Positions 53,592 to 64,000 of a stretch of DNA of 64,000 bases are shown one piece after another. The stretch covers positions 1,736,001 to 1,800,000 of the forward strand of contig NZ_AEUW02000001.1 of NCBI RefSeq assembly GCF_000187995.2. The letters run 5' to 3'. The DNA is from Streptococcus macacae NCTC 11558. Lineage in GTDB: Bacteria > Bacillota > Bacilli > Lactobacillales > Streptococcaceae. The translations under genes and the position numbers were made by a program. The notes under the pieces are model-generated. The model ran no database searches. It saw only the letters and a program-made list of their open reading frames with translations, and was not told where the DNA came from. The first letter of the stretch is position 1, and every line of letters starts with the position of its first letter.

Positions 53592-54508
53592 GTTATAAAA
53601 AAGAGAAGTTAGTGGAGCTGAAAAATGTCACTCTAACCTTCAATAAAGGAAAGCCTAATCAAATAAAAGCGCTGAATAATATCAATTTAGATATTTACAA
53701 AGGTGAAATTTTTGGTCTTGTAGGAGAATCGGGTTCAGGAAAAACAACTTTAGGAATGTCTCTTCTTGGCTTACAGAATATAGATAAAGGTAAAATAAAA
53801 TTTGCTGGGAACTCTATCTCACAGTTAAGAGAAAAAGAACTGTTTCGTTTTAGAAAGTTAGCACAGATGATTTTTCAGAATCCACGAGCTAGTCTTGATG
53901 GAAGGATGAAAATAAAGGATATCGTTACTGAAGGATTGGTAGCTCATAAAAAAAATATTTCATCTAGGGAACGAGATGTACAAGCAAAGGCATTGTTACA
54001 ATTAGTAGGTCTAAGTGAAGATTATTTATATCGCTATCCCCACGAACTATCAGGAGGTCAATGCCAACGTGTAGGAATTGCAAGAGCCTTGGCTGTTGAA
54101 CCCGCCTTTGTCGTTGCAGATGAACCCATATCGGCGTTAGATATGTCTATTCGATCACAAATAGTTCATTTACTAAAAAAGTTACAACTAAACAATGGCT
54201 TAACTTATTTATTTATTGCGCATGACTTATCAATAGTTAGTCAATTTTCAGATCGTATAGGTGTTATGCATCAAGGAAAAATTGTAGAAGTAGGGCCTTC
54301 ACAAGTTATTTGCCGGCGTCCGATTCACCCCTATACCCAGAATCTTTTATCTGCTGTACCAATACCTGATCCTGAAATTGAAAAAAATCGGACCTATAAA
54401 GCCTATACTGCTAAAGCTATTGAGTGCAACACTAAAGAACAGCGATTAAGAGAAATTGAGCCAGATCATTTTGCCTTATTAACCGAAAAAGAAGCCAAAA
54501 ATTTGTAA
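53588..54508 (+). CDS. oppF: Oligopeptide ABC transporter ATPase OppF
   Basis: 306 aa from ATG 53588, overlapping oppD by 4 bases (ATGA). Walker A GESGSGKTTLGM, signature LSGGQCQRVGIA, Walker B FVVADEPISALD. Last gene of the opp operon, just before the rRNA promoter. Confidence 0.95.
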   Translation: MSYKKEKLVELKNVTLTFNKGKPNQIKALNNINLDIYKGEIFGLVGESGSGKTTLGMSLLGLQNIDKGKIKFAGNSISQLREKELFRFRKLAQMIFQNPRASLDGRMKIKDIVTEGLVAHKKNISSRERDVQAKALLQLVGLSEDYLYRYPHELSGGQCQRVGIARALAVEPAFVVADEPISALDMSIRSQIVHLLKKLQLNNGLTYLFIAHDLSIVSQFSDRIGVMHQGKIVEVGPSQVICRRPIHPYTQNLLSAVPIPDPEIEKNRTYKAYTAKAIECNTKEQRLREIEPDHFALLTEKEAKNL

Positions 54509-54589
54509 AAATATTTTTTTATTAACTTAAAGAATCGGCCTATATAAGAGGACTTTTAGAAAAAAGGTAAAAAAAGCCCAGAAAAGAGG

Positions 54590-54623
54590 TTGACAAAGTT
54601 GTTTAGAGTTGCTAGAATATAAT
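54590..54623 (+). promoter_or_regulatory. rRNA operon promoter
   Basis: TTGACA (54590-54595), 17 bases, TAGAAT (54613-54618), with TATAAT overlapping at 54618-54623. It precedes a roughly 130-base leader to 16S. Confidence 0.75.
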
Positions 54624-54750
54624 AGTTGTCTCAAGACGAGACGAGTCCTTTGAAAACTGAACAAGACGACCAAGTGAGGGTGCTAGGGGACTAGTACCCG
54701 TCAAAACAAAGAACTGTCAGCGACAGGAAAAGAAGAGTCACATCAGACTG

Positions 54751-56304
<1,554 letters not shown>

Positions 56305-56479
56305 AAAAACAAGTAACAGAGGGCGTAAAAAGCGCCTTGATTTTAGGAAATCGACGCTGTGTTCGATGAACACAAGACGATTTATCTAAATCACCAGCTT
56401 TTAGCCTGAGTACAATTACTTAAATTCTGTTATGCGTTACAGAAGCACTTGCCGTCTTGTTTAGTTTTGAGAGGGTTGT

Positions 56480-56552
56480 GGGGCCTTAGCTCAGCTGGGA
56501 GAGCGCCTGCTTTGCACGCAGGAGGTCAGCGGTTCGATCCCGCTAGGCTCCA
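56480..56552 (+). tRNA. tRNA-Ala (anticodon TGC), in the 16S-23S spacer
   Basis: 73 nt, GGGGCCT / AGGCTCC acceptor, anticodon loop reads TTTGCAC giving TGC, T-arm GGTTCGATCC. A single spacer tRNA-Ala is usual for streptococci. Confidence 0.97.
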
Positions 56553-56870
56553 TTAAAACAGGATACGAACAGACGATTCGCTTTTTCTAAGAAGTTAGTC
56601 TGGCGTTCAACTCAAGGTCTTGTTTTAGTTGATATTAGAATACGATCCTAAACTTCCTAGGAATAAGTCACAAGCGCCTAGTGTCTAAGGGACACGTCGT
56701 TGGTTGTCTCCTTATTCTACGCAAGTTTTGCGGCAAACCGCACCGGATCTTAATATCATAAGATGGTTCATTGACAATTGAATAGCTAAACCCCTCTTTC
56801 TATAGATTACTCTATAGAAAGAGAGATAACAAAAAGAAACCGAAGCGAAAAAAGCCAAGAACCAAGAAGA

Positions 56871-59762
<2,892 letters not shown>

Positions 59763-59825
59763 GCAAGGCGCTGAGGGAGAGGGTTTAGCTGTTCAATGGT
59801 GAGTGAGCGATCATTCAAGAAGAGG

Positions 59826-59941
59826 TTAAGTGACGATAGCCTAGGGGATACACCTGTTTCCATGCCGAACACAGCCGTTAAGCCCTAGCGCGCCTGAAGT
59901 AGTGGGAGGCTGCCTCCTGTGAGATAGGGGCGTTGCTTAGC
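59826..59941 (+). rRNA. 5S ribosomal RNA
   Basis: TAAGTGAC (59827-59834) pairs with GTTGCTTA (59932-59939). Interior ATGCCGAACACAG is the 5S signature. About 116 nt; ends approximate. Confidence 0.92.
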
Positions 59942-59946
59942 CAGAT

Positions 59947-60020
59947 TCCGGCATAGCTCAGTTGGTAGTAGCGCATGACTGTTAATCATGATGTCGTAGG
60001 TTCGAGTCCTACTGCCGGAG
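59947..60020 (+). tRNA. tRNA-Asn (anticodon GTT)
   Basis: 74 nt, TCCGGCA / TGCCGGA acceptor, discriminator G, anticodon loop CTGTTAA, T-arm GGTTCGAGTCC. Final gene of the rRNA operon. Confidence 0.96.
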
Positions 60021-60037
60021 TTATTCTATCAAGTTAA

Positions 60038-60070
60038 AATAAGATTGGGTTATCCTAGTCTTATTTTTTT
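60038..60070 (+). terminator. rRNA operon terminator
   Basis: AATAAGA / TCTTATT with inner GGG/CCT pairs and a TTTTTTT tail. Confidence 0.8.
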
Positions 60071-60200
60071 ATTTGGTCTTTTAATTAGAAGTTTAAGCAT
60101 CCCTTTACTTTGAAAAATAGATATAAAACAATTCTTATGCTATATTGAAGATAAAGGTATATAGTCTTTTATATTTTTGCTTTATTTTATATTATTTTTA

Positions 60201-60224
60201 GAACAGGACATTTATGTCCTGTTC
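60201..60224. promoter_or_regulatory. ComR (XIP) binding site upstream of comX
   Basis: GAACAGGACAT (60201-60211), spacer TT, ATGTCCTGTTC (60214-60224), perfect 11-bp arms. The core GACAT-N2-ATGTC is the ComR recognition element. A TATAAT -10 lies at 60243-60248, 18 bases after, the usual geometry for ComRS-controlled comX. Confidence 0.95.
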
Positions 60225-60267
60225 TTTTAGAGAATTTATCTATATAATATCCATATGGGAGGAGATT

Positions 60268-60759
60268 ATGAAATATATGAATGAAGATTTTGAAGATATT
60301 TTTGAAAAGGTAAAACCAATAGTTTTAAAGATAAAAAGGCATTATTTTATAAAGCTTTGGACCCATGATGATTGGTATCAAGAGGGGATGCTCATACTCT
60401 ATAAGCTTTTAAAGGAAAGACCTGAAGTGGTAGCAGATGATACTAAATTATTTATTTATTTTAAAACGAAGTTTTCAAATCATATTAAAGATGTATTGAG
60501 AAAGCAGGAAAGTAAGAAAAGGCGTTTTAATAAAATGCCCTATGAAGAAGTTGGGGATATTGCTCACTGCCTTTCGGATAAAGGTATGTTGCTTGATGAA
60601 TATGTTATGTTTCATGAATGTTTAGATCAATTTAAAAAAAGTCTGGATGACAGTGAACAAGAGAAATTTGAACGTTTAATTGCGGGAGAAAAGTTTGCTG
60701 GCAGACAAGCATTGCTTAAAAAACTAAGAATAAGTTTGAATGACTTCAAAGAGGAGTAA
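60268..60759 (+). CDS. comX: Alternative sigma factor ComX (SigX)
   Basis: 163 aa from ATG 60268 (MKYMNEDFEDIFEKVKP); ATG 60277, giving MNEDFEDIF, corresponds to the annotated S. mutans start and is the alternative. GGAGG at 60258-60262 fits 60268 better. Conserved sigma region 2-like WTHDDWYQEGMLILYKLL, then YFKTKFSNHIKDVLRKQESKKRRFN. It directs RNA polymerase to late competence genes for DNA uptake. It follows the rRNA operon, as in many streptococci, and is under ComR/XIP control; MecA-ClpCP is expected to degrade the protein. Confidence 0.95.
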   Translation: MKYMNEDFEDIFEKVKPIVLKIKRHYFIKLWTHDDWYQEGMLILYKLLKERPEVVADDTKLFIYFKTKFSNHIKDVLRKQESKKRRFNKMPYEEVGDIAHCLSDKGMLLDEYVMFHECLDQFKKSLDDSEQEKFERLIAGEKFAGRQALLKKLRISLNDFKEE

Positions 60760-60844
60760 TTCAGTGTTTATATTATGATAAATTAACCTTATCTTTGAAC
60801 TTTTTGTTATAATGATTTTAATAACTTTTGGAAAGGTAAAGTTA

Positions 60845-61693
60845 ATGGAAATTATTGAGAAGGCTCCTGCTAAAATCAATCTTGGTTTAGATATTGCTGG
60901 TAAACGTATAGATGGTTTTCATGAATTATCAATGGTCATGATTAGTGTTGATTTAAATGATTATTTAACATTTACTGAACTAGAAGAAGATAGAGTGATT
61001 GTTGAATCTAGTAGCCATAAATTACCTCTTAATAGTAAAAATGATGTTTATAAAGCTGCAAAAATGATTAAAGAGAGATACGGTATTAAAAGAGGCATTC
61101 GTATTGTATTAGAAAAATCAATTCCTATTTGTGCTGGGCTTGGAGGAGGCTCTAGTGATGCGGCTGCTACATTGCGGGCACTTAATCGCCTCTGGAAACT
61201 CAATATTTCTAAGAAAGACTTGATAGCTATTGGCTTTAAAATTGGCAGCGATGTCCCTTATTGTCTTGAAGGCGGTTGCGCTTTGGTCTCAGGTAAAGGA
61301 GAAATTGTAGATTGTTTAACAAATAGTTTTTCTTTATGGGTTGTTTTAGTAAAACCGAATTTTGGAATCTCTACTAGGACAATATTTAAGGAAATTAATA
61401 CAGAAACGATTACTCGTGTTGATATTGCTGCTTTAAAGAAGGCTATTATCTCTGATGATTATGAAGGCATGCTAAATAATATGGGTAATTCTCTTGAAGA
61501 TATTACTATCGTAAAAAGACCTATTATTAATAAAATTAAAGATCGTATGGTGAAGTGTGGTGCTGATATCGCCTTAATGACCGGAAGCGGACCTACAGTT
61601 TTTGCGCTCTGCCCGACAGAAAAGAGGGCTGATCGAGTTGTTAATAGTATGAAGGGATTTTGTAAAGAAGTTTATAAGGTAAGAATGCTATAG
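60845..61693 (+). CDS. ispE: 4-diphosphocytidyl-2-C-methyl-D-erythritol kinase (IspE-like)
   Basis: 282 aa from ATG 60845 after GAAAGG. GHMP kinase motifs APAKINLGLDI and PICAGLGGGSSDAAATLRAL are present, and the C-terminal MTGSGPTVFAL. By family it phosphorylates CDP-ME in the MEP isoprenoid pathway. Streptococci normally use the mevalonate pathway, so the in vivo role of this orphan gene is unclear. -10 TATAAT at 60808-60813 with extended TGT. Confidence 0.9.
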   Translation: MEIIEKAPAKINLGLDIAGKRIDGFHELSMVMISVDLNDYLTFTELEEDRVIVESSSHKLPLNSKNDVYKAAKMIKERYGIKRGIRIVLEKSIPICAGLGGGSSDAAATLRALNRLWKLNISKKDLIAIGFKIGSDVPYCLEGGCALVSGKGEIVDCLTNSFSLWVVLVKPNFGISTRTIFKEINTETITRVDIAALKKAIISDDYEGMLNNMGNSLEDITIVKRPIINKIKDRMVKCGADIALMTGSGPTVFALCPTEKRADRVVNSMKGFCKEVYKVRML

Positions 61694-61749
61694 AATCAAT
61701 TCCATTTGATTCTTTTTTTTGTTTATGGTAATATGAGACAGTGATAAAC

Positions 61750-61761
61750 TTAACTGGTTAA
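61750..61761. promoter_or_regulatory. AdcR box
   Basis: TTAACTGGTTAA, an exact match to the zinc-responsive consensus TTAACNRGTTAA, 14 bases before the adcR ATG. Predicted to give zinc-dependent autorepression of adcRCB. Confidence 0.95.
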
Positions 61762-61775
61762 TTAAGGGGAATAAA

Positions 61776-62213
61776 ATGCTAGAATATAAAATTGATGAAC
61801 TGATTAATCGTATTCTTCTAATAGCTGAGAACCAGCATGAATTACTAATTGGTTCTTGTCAGAGTGAAGTACAGTTGACAAATACCCAAGAGCATATTTT
61901 AATGTTGCTGTCTCAAGAGAATTTAACAAATTCTGAATTAGCTAAAAAATTGAATATCAGTCAAGCAGCTGTTACGAAAGCAGTTAAATCATTAGTGCAA
62001 AAAGAAATGTTACAGGCGATAAAAGACGAAAATGATGCAAGAGTTACTAATTTTTGTCTAACGGATCGGGCTCAGCCGATTGCTGCAGAACATGATCGCC
62101 ATCATAAATTAACCTTAGCTGTTTATCATGGGTTATTGGAAAATTTTACGAAAGATGAGCAAGAAATTATCAGTCGTTTCCTGAGTGGATTAGAAAAAGA
62201 AATAGAGGGTTAA
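61776..62213 (+). CDS. adcR: Zinc-responsive MarR-family repressor AdcR
   Basis: 145 aa. Winged-helix MarR domain ([35 protein letters not shown]) with His residues in [15 protein letters not shown] that form the zinc site. Represses zinc import when zinc is sufficient. First gene of adcRCB; two bases separate it from adcC. Confidence 0.95.
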   Translation: MLEYKIDELINRILLIAENQHELLIGSCQSEVQLTNTQEHILMLLSQENLTNSELAKKLNISQAAVTKAVKSLVQKEMLQAIKDENDARVTNFCLTDRAQPIAAEHDRHHKLTLAVYHGLLENFTKDEQEIISRFLSGLEKEIEG

Positions 62214-62215
62214 TT

Positions 62216-62926
62216 GTGAGATATATTACAGTAACAAATCTTTCCTATCAATATGATGCAGAGCCTGTTTTAGAAAATATCAATTATTATTTAGATAGCG
62301 GTGAATTTGTAACTTTAACTGGCGAAAATGGAGCCGCTAAGTCAACTTTAATTAAAGCTACTTTGGGAATATTAAAACCTAAAGTTGGTTCTGTTGTCTT
62401 TTCTAAAAAAAACAAAGATGGAAAAAAACTGCGTTTAGCTTATTTACCGCAGCAAATTGCTAGTTTTAATGCTGGTTTTCCAAGTACTGTTTATGAATTT
62501 GTAAAATCAGGACGTTATCCTAGAAACGGTTGGTTTAGAAGACTCACTGAACATGATGAAGAACATATTAAAGCAAGCCTAGAATCTGTTGGAATGTGGG
62601 AAAATCGTCATAAACCTATAGGAAGTCTTTCGGGAGGTCAAAAGCAACGTGTTGTTATTGCTAGAATGTTTGCATCTGATCCTGATATTTTTATTTTAGA
62701 TGAGCCAACTACAGGTATGGATTCTGGCACTACTCAGACTTTTTATGAACTGATGCATCATAATGCTCACAAACATGGAAAGTCTGTATTAATGATTACT
62801 CATGATCCAGAAGAAGTTAAAAATTATGCTGATCGTAATATTCATTTAGTTAGAAATCAAGAGTTACCTTGGCGTTGCTTCAATGTACATGAAAAAGATG
62901 GAAAGGCGGAAAAACATGTTGGCTAA
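62216..62926 (+). CDS. adcC: Zinc ABC transporter ATPase AdcC
   Basis: 236 aa, GTG 62216. Walker [13 protein letters not shown] (the A in place of G is usual in AdcC), signature [12 protein letters not shown], Walker [14 protein letters not shown]-loop THDPEE. Energises zinc uptake with AdcB and a binding lipoprotein (AdcA) encoded elsewhere. Overlaps adcB by 11 bases. Confidence 0.95.
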   Translation: MRYITVTNLSYQYDAEPVLENINYYLDSGEFVTLTGENGAAKSTLIKATLGILKPKVGSVVFSKKNKDGKKLRLAYLPQQIASFNAGFPSTVYEFVKSGRYPRNGWFRRLTEHDEEHIKASLESVGMWENRHKPIGSLSGGQKQRVVIARMFASDPDIFILDEPTTGMDSGTTQTFYELMHHNAHKHGKSVLMITHDPEEVKNYADRNIHLVRNQELPWRCFNVHEKDGKAEKHVG

Positions 62927-63731
62927 TATTTTATCATATGATTTTATGCAGCGTGCACTTCTTGCTGTTGTTGCTATCAGTATGTTTGCACCGATCCTTG
63001 GTTTATTTTTAATTTTGCGTAGGCAGAGTTTGATGAGTGATACATTAAGTCATGTTTCGTTAGCAGGTGTTGCTTTTGGTATTTTATTAGGAATTTCACC
63101 AACTTGGACAACGCTTGTTGTTGTTACCATTGCTGCAGTAGTTCTTGAGTATTTGCGCACTGTTTATCGCCACTATATGGAAATTGCTACGGCTATTTTG
63201 ATGTCAATGGGCTTGGCCATTTCTTTAATTGTAGTAAGTAAGTCTGGAAGTGCTAGCAATGTAAGTCTGGAACAATATCTTTTTGGCTCTATCATCACAA
63301 TAAGTTTAGAACAGGTGATTGCTCTTTTCGTTATTGCCGTGCTTGTATTGCTCTTAACGATCTTCTTTATTCGTCCCATGTATATTTTAACCTTTGATGA
63401 AAATACTGCTTTTGTAGACGGCTTGCCTACTCGTTTAATGTCTGTTTCATTTAATATTGTAACAGGTATTGCTGTATCTTTGATGATCCCAGCTGCGGGG
63501 GCTCTACTTGTATCAACCATTATGGTTTTGCCAGCAAGTATTGCAATGCGATTGGGTAAGAGTTTTAAAACAGTGATTTGGTTAGGAGTACTAATCGGAT
63601 TTATGGGGATGGTATCTGGTATCTTTATTTCTTACTTGGCAGAAACACCGGCTAGTGCAACTATTACTATGATTTTCATTTGTATCTTTATTTTTGTTAG
63701 TCTTTTAGATAAAGTATTAAAAGATGATTAA
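62916..63731 (+). CDS. adcB: Zinc ABC transporter permease AdcB
   Basis: 271 aa from ATG 62916 ([18 protein letters not shown]). About eight membrane spans, ABC-3 (ZnuB) family: [22 protein letters not shown], and loop [12 protein letters not shown]. It ends the operon before a strong terminator. Confidence 0.95.
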   Translation: MLANILSYDFMQRALLAVVAISMFAPILGLFLILRRQSLMSDTLSHVSLAGVAFGILLGISPTWTTLVVVTIAAVVLEYLRTVYRHYMEIATAILMSMGLAISLIVVSKSGSASNVSLEQYLFGSIITISLEQVIALFVIAVLVLLLTIFFIRPMYILTFDENTAFVDGLPTRLMSVSFNIVTGIAVSLMIPAAGALLVSTIMVLPASIAMRLGKSFKTVIWLGVLIGFMGMVSGIFISYLAETPASATITMIFICIFIFVSLLDKVLKDD

Positions 63732-63747
63732 TTTGATTTTCGATTTA

Positions 63748-63787
63748 AAAAGAGGGTAGGACAAAAAAGTCCTACCCTCTTTTAAGG
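63748..63787. terminator. Bidirectional terminator between adcB and tyrS
   Basis: AAAAGAGGGTAGGAC (63748-63762), loop of six A, GTCCTACCCTCTTTT (63769-63783); perfect 15-bp stem, reading T-rich in both directions. Confidence 0.95.
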
Positions 63788-63904
63788 GATTATTTATGGA
63801 ACAGTGATTGGTCTGCCTATTTTACCTTTATGGACTAAGAGTAAGACAAACTATAGAAAGTGCGATAAAAACAAATAGTCATTTAACTTAAAAAGAGGTG
63901 GGAA

Positions 63905-64000
63905 TTAATAAGTCAAAAGGTAATATTTCTTTTTACCGCGACGAATAACACTTAATTTCTGTTCGATTTTATCTTGCTCTGATAGAGTATAATTTAAGTC
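63905..64000 (-). CDS. tyrS: Tyrosyl-tRNA synthetase, C-terminal end (partial)
   Basis: The last 31 codons on the minus strand read [20 protein letters not shown], then [11 protein letters not shown]-stop at 63907-63905. This S4-like RNA-binding tail matches the C-terminus of Firmicute TyrS. The rest lies beyond the window. 63788-63904 shows no other feature. Confidence 0.85.
   Translation of the reverse strand, partial: DLNYTLSEQDKIEQKLSVIRRGKKKYYLLTY

Overview
The window looks like the chromosome of a low-GC Streptococcus of the mutans group. It carries ComRS-type control of comX, an rgpG-like polysaccharide initiator, mecA, the adcRCB zinc operon, a sufCDSUB iron-sulfur operon, an oppABCDF operon, ilvBNCA and a 16S-tRNA-Ala-23S-5S-tRNA-Asn rRNA operon. 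Gene neighbourhoods (tig-rpoE-pyrG-fba, suf, opp, comX-ispE-adcRCB) resemble S. mutans, but the ComX protein differs from the S. mutans protein as I remember it. A close relative such as S. ratti is therefore plausible; I cannot settle the species without alignment.

Layout. 1-4.5 kb: a lantibiotic-type self-protection module (sensor kinase and response regulator on the minus strand, ABC genes lanFEG on the plus strand), with lanG frameshifted. 4.6-7.2 kb: truA, a dual-cysteine pyridoxal-kinase-like gene, an ECF S component and a DUF436 protein. 7.3-12.5 kb: mscS, tig, rpoE and pyrG, the last behind a reiterative-transcription attenuator. 12.5-17.7 kb: an accessory, decaying region with a class II bacteriocin carrying a stop codon in its leader, a small membrane protein, tRNA-Leu, strong inverted repeats, a truncated S9 peptidase, a frameshifted ABC exporter and an internally deleted ISL3-family element. 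17.8-22.0 kb: fba, tRNA-Thr, a cassette resembling the reverse-architecture type VII-secreted lipase toxins (DUF1310 protein, lipase with helical C-terminus, two small helical proteins, and a broken upstream paralogue), then rpmB.

22-30.7 kb: a methyltransferase, the Gls24-like/FakA pair, ilvBNC behind a CodY box, ilvA and an SPFH protein. 30.7-37 kb, minus strand: a TetR-autoregulated ABC2 exporter, a VanZ-like protein and an amino-acid ABC transporter. 37-47.2 kb: DUF2207 protein, uppP, mecA, rgpG, suf operon. 47.4-54.5 kb: dacA and opp. 54.6-60 kb: rRNA operon. 60.2-64 kb: comX with its ComR box, ispE, adcRCB with an AdcR box, and the 3' end of tyrS.

The parts connect in several ways. MecA (40 kb) is the known ClpCP adaptor limiting the ComX sigma factor (60 kb). 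UppP and RgpG both act on undecaprenyl carriers for wall polymer synthesis. Opp imports peptides and CodY senses branched-chain amino acids made by IlvBNC. The most unusual locus is the lipase cassette at 19.1-21.6 kb. A recurring oddity is that several accessory genes are each broken by one missing A in an A-tract.
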